Source of the DNA: DASRHY01 sp046765875
Lineage (GTDB): Bacteria; Actinomycetota; Actinomycetes; Propionibacteriales; Kribbellaceae
Length of the DNA: 26,546 nucleotides
NCBI GenBank assembly: GCA_046765875.1
Contig: JBKPSJ010000290.1
Location: forward strand, 1 to 26,546
Direction: 5' to 3'
The position numbers and the translations under genes were made by a program. Below, one piece after another: positions 6,897 to 13,799 of the stretch. Position 1 is the stretch's first letter, and each line of letters opens with the position of its first letter. Under the pieces are notes generated by a model. That model ran no database searches and had not been told where the DNA came from. It saw only the letters and a program-made list of their open reading frames with translations.

Positions 6897-6968
6897 GCGC
6901 AGGCTTCTCAATGAGCGCGGGTTTCTCAACGAGCGCGGGCTTCTCAATGAGCGCGGCTTTCTAATCGA
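6897..6968. repeat. four tandem 18-bp repeats at the response-regulator 3' end
   Basis: Units start at 6897, 6915, 6933 and 6951. The consensus is GCGCGGGCTTCTCAATGA; units 1-3 differ at one to three positions and unit 4 is degenerate. The last unit includes the response-regulator stop codon (6961-6963), so the repeat forms the start of that mRNA's 3' untranslated region. Confidence 0.85.
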
Positions 6969-7614
6969 GGAGGCCCGCGTCATGAGCCAGGATCGCGACC
7001 TGCACCCGGTTCGTCGCGCCCAGCTTGACCAGCACCCGTGACACGTGTGCCTTCACGGTCGCCTCGCTCATGAACAGCTCGCGGCCGATCTCCGCGTTGG
7101 ACAACCCTCGGCCGACTGCGCCGAGCACTTCGAGCTCGCGGTCGGTCAACGCCGTCAGCCGCTCCTTGGCCGCGCGCTGCCGGTCGGTCCGGCCGCCTGC
7201 GGCGAAATGGCCGATCAGCCGCCGGGTAACGGCCGGGGACAGCATCGCCTCGCCCGCGGCCACCACCCGGACCGCGTGTACCAGCTCGCGTGGCGGGGTG
7301 TCCTTGAGCAGGAACCCGCTCGCACCGGCCTGCAGAGCCCGGAACACGTAGTCGTCGAGGTCGAACGTCGTCAGCACGATAACCTTCGGCGGCTCTCGCA
7401 GCCGTTGCAGCTCGGTGGTCGTCGTCAGCCCGTCCTGGCGTGGCATCCGGATGTCCATCAGGACGACGTCCGGCCGGTGCCGGCGTACCGCATCGACCGC
7501 GTCGGCACCGTCCTCGGCCTCGCCGACCACCTCGAGGTCCTCACCGGACTCCAGGATCAGCCTGAGCCCGGCACGGACCAGCGCCTCGTCGTCGACTATG
7601 AGCACCCTGGTCAC
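6961..7614 (-). CDS. NarL/FixJ-family response regulator
   Basis: 217 aa. The receiver domain (1-120) has the acidic pair in IVDDE, phosphoacceptor Asp54 in LMDIRMP, Thr in LTTFD and Lys in LLKDTPP. The C-terminal LuxR-type helix-turn-helix (about 152-217) reads LTDRELEVLGAVGRGLSNAEI, then SEATVKAHVSRVL. It should be phosphorylated by the kinase encoded just upstream and bind DNA as a dimer. The GTG at 7614 was chosen because it overlaps the kinase stop (GTGA, 4 nt) and starts exactly at the receiver fold; the longer open frame adds only a His/Arg-rich stretch read from the kinase's tandem repeats. The divergent ABC transporter is the likely target. Confidence 0.93.
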   Translation of the reverse strand: MTRVLIVDDEALVRAGLRLILESGEDLEVVGEAEDGADAVDAVRRHRPDVVLMDIRMPRQDGLTTTTELQRLREPPKVIVLTTFDLDDYVFRALQAGASGFLLKDTPPRELVHAVRVVAAGEAMLSPAVTRRLIGHFAAGGRTDRQRAAKERLTALTDRELEVLGAVGRGLSNAEIGRELFMSEATVKAHVSRVLVKLGATNRVQVAILAHDAGLLD

Positions 7615-8843
7615 GTCGCAGCCTCCGTGTCCTCGGCCGTGTCCTCGACGGTGTCCTCGACAGTGTCCTCGGCCGTGTCCTCGGCCGTCCCGGGGTGCTT
7701 CCCCGGCCACGGGAGCCAGGCTTCCAGCCGCCAGCCGCCGTCGGACACCGGACCCGCCGTGAGCACTCCGCCGGCCAGCCCGACCCGCTCACGCAAACCG
7801 ACCAGGCCGGCGCCCGCACCGGGCAGCAGCGAGCCCGCGGCGACCGGACGTACGTTGGTTACCCGCACCGTCAGGCCGTGCCCTGAGTCGCCGCGCACCA
7901 GTACGTCGGTGGCCGCTCCCCTCGCGTGCTTGTGCACGTTGGTCAGCGCCTCTTGAACGATCCTGTACGCCGTTCGGCCTAGCGTGTCCGGCAGGTCCGG
8001 CGGCAGCGTGATCTCGCATCGGACGCTCACCCCGGCGTTGCGCGACGCCTCGACCAGCCGGGCCAGGTCGGACGCGTCCGGCACCGGGGTGAGGTCGGCG
8101 CCGTCGGGGCTGACGTCCTGGCGCAGCACGCCGAGCACCTCGCGCAGATCCTCCATCGCCTGCCGGGCGGTCTCGCGGATCACCCCGGCAGCGCGCTCGA
8201 CGGTGGCCGGCTCCTTGGCCGGGTTGACCTCCAGGCCGCCCGCGTGCAGTGCGATCAGCGAAACCTTGTGCGCCAGTACGTCGTGCATCTCCTGGGCGAT
8301 CCTGGCCCGCTCGGCCAGCCGGGCCTGCTCGGCACGCAACTCCCGCTCGGCCTCGGCCCGCTCGGCCCGGTCCCGCAGCGACTCGACCAGGTCCCGCCGG
8401 GTACCGGCATAAGCGCCCACCGCGACGAACGTGCCAATGACGAACGGGCCGGTGAGCACAAGCACAGGCAGGTCGTTGGGCCGGTCGATCGACGCCGGGA
8501 TCACGTACGCCGCATAACCCAGCAGCGACATCACCAGCAGCACCATCGTGCGGCGGCGTACCGCCAGCGTGAGCAGTCCGAACCCGAGCGGCGGCAGGAT
8601 CCAGGTCAGGAACTGGCCGATCAGGGCGACAGTGGTCACGGCTACCGGGTACTTCCGCCGCAGCCACAGCAGGGCCGAGCAGACGATTCCGATCAGGGCG
8701 GTCACGTAGGGGCTGAGGGCTCCGGGCTGGTCCTTTGACACGATCAGCAGGGTCCAGGCGAGGCTGATCACGATGAACAGCACATCGCGCAGCCGCGGGC
8801 CGACCCGCGCGACCGCGGACCATGACGGCAACCGGCGCTGCAT
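7611..8843 (-). CDS. DesK/NarX-type sensor histidine kinase
   Basis: 410 aa. Five or six membrane helices lie within residues 20-147, followed by a Glu/Arg-rich coiled coil (150-182). The HisKA_3 dimerisation domain has phosphoacceptor His187 in AQEMHDVLAHKVS. The ATPase domain has an N-box (RIVQEALTNVHKHA) and a G-box (GAGAGLVGLRERV). The C-terminus is a low-complexity acidic tail of AEDT/VEDT units encoded by a 12-bp tandem repeat. I chose the ATG at 8843 because TACGCT lies 6 nt upstream, suggesting a leaderless start; a GTG one codon earlier is the alternative. It is translationally coupled to the response regulator and divergent from the ABC transporter, a usual arrangement for drug- or envelope-stress efflux. 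Confidence 0.93.
   Translation of the reverse strand: MQRRLPSWSAVARVGPRLRDVLFIVISLAWTLLIVSKDQPGALSPYVTALIGIVCSALLWLRRKYPVAVTTVALIGQFLTWILPPLGFGLLTLAVRRRTMVLLVMSLLGYAAYVIPASIDRPNDLPVLVLTGPFVIGTFVAVGAYAGTRRDLVESLRDRAERAEAERELRAEQARLAERARIAQEMHDVLAHKVSLIALHAGGLEVNPAKEPATVERAAGVIRETARQAMEDLREVLGVLRQDVSPDGADLTPVPDASDLARLVEASRNAGVSVRCEITLPPDLPDTLGRTAYRIVQEALTNVHKHARGAATDVLVRGDSGHGLTVRVTNVRPVAAGSLLPGAGAGLVGLRERVGLAGGVLTAGPVSDGGWRLEAWLPWPGKHPGTAEDTAEDTVEDTVEDTAEDTEAAT
7627..7686. repeat. five tandem 12-bp repeats in the histidine kinase C-terminus
   Basis: Units GTGTCCTCGGCC start at 7627, 7639, 7651, 7663 and 7675; two carry GACG or GACA at the end. On the coding strand they give (A/V)EDT tetrapeptides. 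The frame is kept, so copy number can change without breaking the protein. Confidence 0.9.
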
Positions 8844-8849
8844 CACCCC

Positions 8850-8855
8850 AGCGTA
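8850..8855 (-). promoter_or_regulatory. predicted -10 (TACGCT) of leaderless kinase start
   Basis: TACGCT on the minus strand lies 6 nt before the ATG at 8843, and no Shine-Dalgarno fits between. Spacing and sequence match leaderless actinobacterial promoters. Confidence 0.45.
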
Positions 8856-8985
8856 TTGACGCGACCCCGAGTCCGGCTCCCTCCTAACGTCTAGCTCCGG
8901 TTGCGCGGCGTACCGACTTTGGTAGCGCTACGTCCAGTCCGGCGGCCGATGTGGAACGACGGCCCGGATCGGCACAGTGCTGCCC

Positions 8986-9876
8986 ATGATCTCCGTCGAA
9001 AACCTGACCAAGCGCTACGGCGGCACCACGGCCGTCAGCGACGTGTCGTTCACTTGTACGCCCGGAACCATCACCGGGTTCCTCGGCCCTAACGGCGCCG
9101 GTAAGTCCACCACTCTGCGGATGCTGACCGGGCTGACTCCCCCGACCTCGGGCACCTCGTCGATCAACGACCGCAGGTACGCCGACCTGCCGAACCCCGG
9201 CCGAGTGGTCGGAGTCATGCTGGACGCCTCCGCGCAGCACCCGGGCCGGACCGGCCGGGAGACCCTGCGGCTGGCGGCCGGGCTGCTCGGCGTACCGGCG
9301 GCGGGGGCCGACGAGATGCTCGAACGGGTCGGGCTGGCCGACGCCACCAGGCGCCGGGTCGGGCAGTACTCGCTCGGCATGCGGCAGCGGCTCGGCATCG
9401 CCTCGGCGCTGCTCGGCGACCCGGCCGTGCTGATCCTGGACGAGCCCGCGAACGGCATGGATCCCGAGGGGATCCGCTGGATGCGCGGCCTGCTGCAGGA
9501 CTTCGCCGGCCGGGGCGGCACCGTGCTGCTGTCCAGCCACCTGCTCGGCGAGGTCCAGGCCACGGTCGACCGGCTGATCGTGATCGGAGCCGGACGGGTG
9601 GTCGCGAACGGCTCGCTGGACGAGCTACTGGCCGGCTCGGGCACCTTCGTGCGCGGCCTGGACCCGGACGGGCTGAACGGGGCGCTGACCGCCGCCGGGC
9701 TGGATCTGGAACCGCTGCCCGGCGGCGGGTTCCGGGTGGACGCGACCGCCGAGCAGGTCGGCCGGGCCGCGGCCGCCGCGGGCCAGGTGCTGCTCGAGCT
9801 GCGTGACAGCGACGGCGCCGGCCTGGAGGACCTGTTCTTCCAGCTCACTTCGACCGACCAGCCGATCGTGGCCTGA
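8986..9876 (+). CDS. ABC transporter ATP-binding protein, BcrA/CcmA type
   Basis: 296 aa. Walker A is GPNGAGKST (about 34-42), the signature is YSLGMRQRL (the usual LSGGQ replaced by SLGMR, common in this subfamily), Walker B is VLILDEPANGMDPEG and the switch His is in LSSHLL. The C-terminal part (about 215-296) is the variable domain seen in bacitracin-type exporters. It forms a transporter with the permease 20 bp downstream and probably exports a drug, lantibiotic or lipid. There is no Shine-Dalgarno before the ATG; CACAGT lies 7 nt upstream and could be the -10 of a leaderless mRNA. A GTG three codons earlier is a possible alternative. Confidence 0.93.
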   Translation: MISVENLTKRYGGTTAVSDVSFTCTPGTITGFLGPNGAGKSTTLRMLTGLTPPTSGTSSINDRRYADLPNPGRVVGVMLDASAQHPGRTGRETLRLAAGLLGVPAAGADEMLERVGLADATRRRVGQYSLGMRQRLGIASALLGDPAVLILDEPANGMDPEGIRWMRGLLQDFAGRGGTVLLSSHLLGEVQATVDRLIVIGAGRVVANGSLDELLAGSGTFVRGLDPDGLNGALTAAGLDLEPLPGGGFRVDATAEQVGRAAAAAGQVLLELRDSDGAGLEDLFFQLTSTDQPIVA

Positions 9877-9896
9877 CGACCTCCTGGAGTACTGAG

Positions 9897-10718
9897 ATGA
9901 CCGCAACGATCCCCGCGGCGCCCGCCGTGTCCGCCGCCGAACACAAGACCACCTCAGCGCCCGAGCTGCCGCCGATCCGGCCGCAGTCGTTCGTCCGGCT
10001 GGTCCGCACCGAGCTGCGCAAGTCGATCGACACCCGCAGTGGCCGGGTTCTGCTGGCCGGCATCCCCGTGCTGGCGCTGACCGGCCTGGTCTGGCAGCTC
10101 ACCCACCTCCCCGCCGGCCCGGTCTGGTTCGGAGACACCGCCGACGCGGCGCTGGGCGGCGTACGCTTCCTGCTTCCAGTCATCGGCGTAATGGCGATGA
10201 CCAGCGAATGGACCCAGCGCACCGCGCTGACCACATTCACGCTTTCGCCGCGCCGGATCCGGGTGCAGCTGGCCAAGTTCGTGTCCGCGATCGTACTCAG
10301 CGTCATCGTGCTGACGGTGGGGATCATGCTGGCCCTCGGCGCGACCGCGCTCGGCGGTGCGGTCCACGGCACCGGAGTGACATACAGCCGACCGGGCGAC
10401 GGGCTGCTCGGCGGCCTGGCCGCGCTCTACACGGCGAACGCGCTGAACGTCGTGATGGGTGCCGCGTTCGGCGCGGTGCTGGCGCAGACCGCGGTCGCGG
10501 TGATGGCGTACTTCATCGCCCCGACGGTCTGGGCGCTGGCCGCGCCCGAGGTGCTCAAGTCCCGTGCGGACTGGTTGGACATCTTCGGCGCCTTCGAGCG
10601 GATCGTAGGCCGCGACTTCGACGGGCGGCTGCCGGAGTCGCTGACCGCGGTCGCGGCCTGGATCGTGATTCCGACACTCTTGGGGCTATGGTTCGGGGCC
10701 CGTCGCGAGGTGAAATAG
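9897..10718 (+). CDS. ABC-2 type transporter permease
   Basis: 273 aa. A cytosolic N-terminal stretch of about 40 residues ends in LVRTELRKSIDTRSG, the entry motif of ABC-2 permeases. About six hydrophobic helices follow (roughly 52-70, 84-102, 123-148, 168-190, 196-215, 244-266). It is the membrane partner of the upstream ATPase; together they resemble drug or lantibiotic exporters. CTGGAG lies about 7 nt before the ATG. A long terminator stem follows the stop. Confidence 0.92.
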   Translation: MTATIPAAPAVSAAEHKTTSAPELPPIRPQSFVRLVRTELRKSIDTRSGRVLLAGIPVLALTGLVWQLTHLPAGPVWFGDTADAALGGVRFLLPVIGVMAMTSEWTQRTALTTFTLSPRRIRVQLAKFVSAIVLSVIVLTVGIMLALGATALGGAVHGTGVTYSRPGDGLLGGLAALYTANALNVVMGAAFGAVLAQTAVAVMAYFIAPTVWALAAPEVLKSRADWLDIFGAFERIVGRDFDGRLPESLTAVAAWIVIPTLLGLWFGARREVK

Positions 10719-10734
10719 AGGTAGCACCGGACTC

Positions 10735-10772
10735 CCGGGTCCGGCCGGTCTGAGGGGCCCGGCCGGACCCGG
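10735..10772 (+). terminator. 14-bp terminator stem after the ABC operon
   Basis: CCGGGTCCGGCCGG pairs perfectly with CCGGCCGGACCCGG across a 10-nt loop, 16 bp after the permease stop, followed by CGATTTCGT. It is a very stable hairpin and clearly closes the operon. Confidence 0.85.
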
Positions 10773-10917
10773 CGATTTCGTCTCAGATTGCCCGGTAGCC
10801 GGGGGGCCGAGGTGTCTGGGTTGAGGAGTCCGGGTAACCTTGAGCCACGAATACTGACGACTGATCCGTGGGCGCCACGCTGCGTACCCGGTTGACTTGT
10901 GCGAGGGGGTCGACGCT

Positions 10918-11109
10918 ATGGGGCGCGGCCGGGCAAAGGCCAAGCAGACCAAGGTCGCTCGCGATCTGAAGTACCGCACCTGGGACACCGACCTCGAGCA
11001 GCTCAGGCGTGAGCTGTCCAGCGAGGGCAAGCGCGACGCCGAGTCGGGATCGACCGGCGAGTACGAATCCGACGACGAGTACGACGACTACGGCGACTCC
11101 CGTCGGTAG
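10918..11109 (+). CDS. DUF3073 family protein
   Basis: 63 aa. The conserved basic start MGRGRAKAKQTKVARDLKYR and the following TWDTDLEQLRREL define DUF3073, an actinobacterial family of unknown function. The rest is an acidic, Asp/Glu/Tyr-rich tail. In many actinobacteria this gene lies next to purM; here the pur genes are about 1.6 kb away and point towards it. GAGGGGG lies about 8 nt before the ATG; the open frame extends upstream by seven codons without a better start. TAACCT at 10835-10840 is a weak -10 candidate. Confidence 0.93.
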   Translation: MGRGRAKAKQTKVARDLKYRTWDTDLEQLRRELSSEGKRDAESGSTGEYESDDEYDDYGDSRR

Positions 11110-11122
11110 CAGTCAAGCCGCG

Positions 11123-11152
11123 TCAGTCCGGCCCCACGCGGGGCCGGACTGA
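11123..11152 (+). terminator. perfect 13-bp terminator stem after DUF3073
   Basis: TCAGTCCGGCCCC pairs perfectly with GGGGCCGGACTGA across a 4-nt loop (ACGC), 13 bp after the DUF3073 stop. No U-tract. Confidence 0.8.
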
Positions 11153-11232
11153 GCGGACGTGCTGCGCGACACGGTCCGGATCGACCGCCGCAGTCCAGCG
11201 GTCTGATCCCGGGCACCGCCAGACTTGGGCGC

Positions 11233-11604
11233 ATGAGTGCTGAGCTGCTCGCCGCCCTGGCCGCCCTGGCGGCACCGCTGGCTGCACTGGCCGGGGTCTG
11301 GATCGGCGCGGCGATGACGCGGCGCACCGACAGGGAGCTCGAGCACTGGCGGCGCCGCGAGGAGACCATGCGGATGCTGCGCTGGGCCGGCGAGCAGCTG
11401 GACTCCAACCACGCCGGCGTCCGGCGGCTCGGCCTCGTCACCCTGTCCGAACTGGTCCGCAGCGAACTACTCCAGCCCGAGGACGCCGCATTGGTTACCG
11501 AGGTGTTCGACACAGCGCTCGAAGAGGCACTCGGCTCGGCGTACGCTGAGTTGGAGGACCCAAACGCCGAGGCGACGCTGAAGGAGGGACCAGATGGCGG
11601 ATAA
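11233..11604 (+). CDS. small single-pass membrane protein, unknown function
   Basis: 123 aa. One N-terminal hydrophobic Ala/Leu helix (about 3-27) is followed by a basic cytosolic face (MTRRTDRELEHWRRREET) and a mostly helical soluble part containing LGLVTLSELVRSELL. I do not recognise a named family. CAGACT lies 7 nt before the ATG and could be a -10 for a leaderless start; no Shine-Dalgarno is seen. The 3' end overlaps the next small gene by 11 bp, so the two are probably co-translated. Confidence 0.7.
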   Translation: MSAELLAALAALAAPLAALAGVWIGAAMTRRTDRELEHWRRREETMRMLRWAGEQLDSNHAGVRRLGLVTLSELVRSELLQPEDAALVTEVFDTALEEALGSAYAELEDPNAEATLKEGPDGG

Positions 11605-11734
11605 GCGGCAGATCCCGGTGACACGCGATCAGGTCGAGATCGCGAAGCTCGCCGTCGAGGTGGCCCGGCGCACCGGGCGCAAGCCCAACCCCGTCGCCGA
11701 GAAGGTGGCGAAGGCGGAGACGAACGGCTCCTGA
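11594..11734 (+). CDS. 46-aa basic hypothetical protein
   Basis: 46 aa, beginning MADKRQIPVTRDQVEIAKLA. It reads on through VEVARRTGRKPNPVAEKVAKAE, so it is a short basic helical protein. Support comes from a strong AAGGAGGG about 6 nt before the ATG and an 11-bp overlap with the preceding gene. It could be an accessory of the membrane protein upstream or a small nucleic-acid-binding protein; neither is shown. It is convergent with the helical gene at 11744, with 9 bp between stops. Confidence 0.75.
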   Translation: MADKRQIPVTRDQVEIAKLAVEVARRTGRKPNPVAEKVAKAETNGS

Positions 11735-11743
11735 ATCCAGGCG

Positions 11744-12568
11744 CTAGTCTCGGCCGCGGCCCGGATCGCGCCGCTGGCCGTCCGTCCGCTGGCGCGCTGT
11801 CTGGTCGCCGGCAGAGGCCACGTACCGCTGCTGGGACGGCGGTGTCGGGTTGAGCCCTGCGCGGGCGGCCAGGTCGGCGCTGTCTTGGGCGGCGGATGCG
11901 GCCGTCTGGCGGGTGGTGTCCAGCCGGCCGTCGGTCCGCGTCACCTCGCTGCGTGCCCGGCCGATGTCCCGGCCCGCTTCCATACTCACGCCGGCAATCT
12001 GACTGGCCAGGTAGCGCGACTCCTGGTCCGAGCTCAGGGAGTCGCCACGTGTCAGCACGGCCAGACTGTCCCTGGCGCTCTGGATCCGGCTGTCGGCGGC
12101 GCCGATAGCCTCGCGGCTCCCGTCGACGGCGGCACCCAGCACGCTCGCACGTTCGGCGAGGCCGGCGGTCGCCCCGGCATCGTGGCCCTCGATCCACTGC
12201 AACTCGCGCAGCGACCGCTCGGCGACCTCGATCCCGGCCGCGCCGCGGCGGAGGTGATCCTCGGCGCTGGGGTCCATTCCGCCGGACCCGCCCACCAGCA
12301 TGCGCTGGGTCCTGCGAAGCCGGTCGTCCAGGTCCGCCGCGCCCTCCCGTGCGTCATTCAGCCGCCGCCACCGGTCCTCCTGGTCGCCGGCGAAGGCGAG
12401 CCGGAGCGCATGTTCGTTGAGCACGCCGACGGCCCCGCCCATCCTGTCCAGGTCATGGTCGGCCGCCTCGATCTGCTGCATCGCGGCCCCCAGGGCGTGG
12501 GCGGCGTCGCTCAGCCCGGCCGCGGCGGTACCGGACAGGTGCCTGGTGCGCAGTTCGTCCGTGGTCAT
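11744..12568 (-). CDS. large alpha-helical hypothetical protein
   Basis: 274 aa, with no membrane helix and no signal peptide. Most of residues 1-235 is predicted helix with Ala/Asp/Arg-rich heptad-like spacing and few aromatics. Recurrent stretches such as AADHDLDRMGGAV and AADSRIQSARDSLAVL suggest antiparallel coiled-coil bundles. The last 40 residues are disordered and rich in Gln, Arg and Pro. No family is recognised. Its start overlaps the 51-aa gene by 4 nt (ATGA), and the pair follows purM by 26 bp, so it may be expressed with purine synthesis genes. The layout resembles secretion-substrate-like helical proteins, but no WXG or YxxxD/E motif is seen. Confidence 0.75.
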   Translation of the reverse strand: MTTDELRTRHLSGTAAAGLSDAAHALGAAMQQIEAADHDLDRMGGAVGVLNEHALRLAFAGDQEDRWRRLNDAREGAADLDDRLRRTQRMLVGGSGGMDPSAEDHLRRGAAGIEVAERSLRELQWIEGHDAGATAGLAERASVLGAAVDGSREAIGAADSRIQSARDSLAVLTRGDSLSSDQESRYLASQIAGVSMEAGRDIGRARSEVTRTDGRLDTTRQTAASAAQDSADLAARAGLNPTPPSQQRYVASAGDQTARQRTDGQRRDPGRGRD

Positions 12569-12720
12569 CGCTGCTCACCGCCGGCCCGGGCAACCAGTCG
12601 CTCGTCCTCGGCGAGGGCGTCGCGCAGGATCGCGGCGGCGCGCCGGACGTGTTCCTGCGCGGCGCGCAGGTCCTCCTCGGCCACCGGGCCGTCGGCGGGC
12701 AGCGGCGTCTGGTCTGACAT
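12565..12720 (-). CDS. 51-aa helical hypothetical protein
   Basis: 51 aa, beginning MSDQTPLPADGPVAEEDLRA. A single amphipathic helix follows (about 14-45; AQEHVRRAAAILRDALAEDE). AGGAGG lies 6 nt before the ATG. The stop overlaps the start of the 274-aa helical protein, so translation is coupled and the two products probably interact. Function unknown. Confidence 0.75.
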   Translation of the reverse strand: MSDQTPLPADGPVAEEDLRAAQEHVRRAAAILRDALAEDERLVARAGGEQR

Positions 12721-12746
12721 CGGGCTCCTCCTGTGGGGGTGAACGC

Positions 12747-13799
12747 TCAGCGAGCGTAGTCGCCCCGGAGTTCAACCGAGCCCTCTCCGGCGGTGACCTC
12801 GCCACAGACCCAGGCATCGACGCCACGCTCGGCGAGCACCGCCGCCGCCCGGTCGGCGTCCGCCGGCGCGACCAGCGCGACCATCCCGACGCCGAGATTG
12901 AGGGTCCGCTCCAACTCCCGGAGCGCTACGCCGCCGACCTCGCCGACCAGGCCGAACACCGGTTGCGGCGTCCAGGTCGACCGGTCGATGCTCACGCCCA
13001 GGTGGTCGGGCAGCACCCGGGCCAGGTTGGCCGCCAGCCCGCCACCGGTGACGTGCGACATCGCGTGCACCTCGACCGCGGCGATGAGTGCCAGGCAGTG
13101 CTTGGCGTACACCCGGGTCGGCATCAGCAGCTCGTCACCGAGCGTGCCGCCCAGTTCGGGTACGTCGCGGTCCAGTGCCCAGCCGGCACGGTCGAAGAAC
13201 ACATGCCGGACCAGGGAATACCCGTTCGAGTGCAACCCGGACGAGCGCATCGCGATCACCGCGTCACCGGCTCGTACCCGCTCGGCGCCGAGCAATGCGT
13301 CCGCCTCGACCACACCGGTGGCCGCGCCGGCGACGTCGTACTCGTCCGGCTTCAGCAGGCCCGGGTGCTCGGCGGTCTCGCCGCCCACCAGCGCCGTACC
13401 GGCCTCCACGCAGGCCTCGGCGATGCCCTTGACGATGGTCGCGACGGTCGACGGCACCACCTTGCCGCAGCAGATGTAGTCGGTCATGAACAGCGGCTCG
13501 GCGCCGCAGACGACCAGGTCGTCGACGACCATCCCGACCAGGTCGAACCCGATCGTGTCGTGCTTGTCCATCCGCTGCGCGATCGCGACCTTGGTGCCGA
13601 CGCCGTCCGTGCTGGTCGCGAGCAACGGCCGCCTGTACGCCGTCAGCAGGCTGGCGTCGAACAGCCCGGCGAATCCGCCGAGTCCGCCGACCACTTCCGG
13701 CCGGGACGCCTTGGCGACCCACTTCTTCATCAGCTCGACAGCGCGGTCGCCGGCCTCGATGTCCACCCCGGCGGCGGCGTACGAGACCCCCTCGGTCAT
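12747..13799 (-). CDS. purM: phosphoribosylformylglycinamidine cyclo-ligase (AIR synthetase)
   Basis: 350 aa, the usual length. It converts formylglycinamidine ribonucleotide and ATP to aminoimidazole ribonucleotide, step five of purine synthesis. The start YAAAGVDIEAGDRAVELMK is the conserved PurM opening. ATP and substrate motifs include STDGVGTKV, GFDLVGMVVDDLVVCGAEP, GGETAEHPG, RSSGLHSNGYSLVR and HVTGGGLAANLARVLP. The ATG at 13799 overlaps the purF stop by 4 nt (ATGA), so the two are translationally coupled. The 51-aa gene starts 26 bp after its stop. Confidence 0.98.
   Translation of the reverse strand: MTEGVSYAAAGVDIEAGDRAVELMKKWVAKASRPEVVGGLGGFAGLFDASLLTAYRRPLLATSTDGVGTKVAIAQRMDKHDTIGFDLVGMVVDDLVVCGAEPLFMTDYICCGKVVPSTVATIVKGIAEACVEAGTALVGGETAEHPGLLKPDEYDVAGAATGVVEADALLGAERVRAGDAVIAMRSSGLHSNGYSLVRHVFFDRAGWALDRDVPELGGTLGDELLMPTRVYAKHCLALIAAVEVHAMSHVTGGGLAANLARVLPDHLGVSIDRSTWTPQPVFGLVGEVGGVALRELERTLNLGVGMVALVAPADADRAAAVLAERGVDAWVCGEVTAGEGSVELRGDYAR

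Noticed and set aside
6897..6968. Tandem repeats considered as a CRISPR array
   Set aside because: Units are directly adjacent with no unique spacers and there are no cas genes.
6961..7710. Longer response-regulator start with a His/Gly/Arg-rich N-terminus
   Set aside because: The extra residues are an out-of-frame reading of the kinase's 12-bp repeats; the GTG at 7614 fits the receiver fold and the 4-nt overlap.
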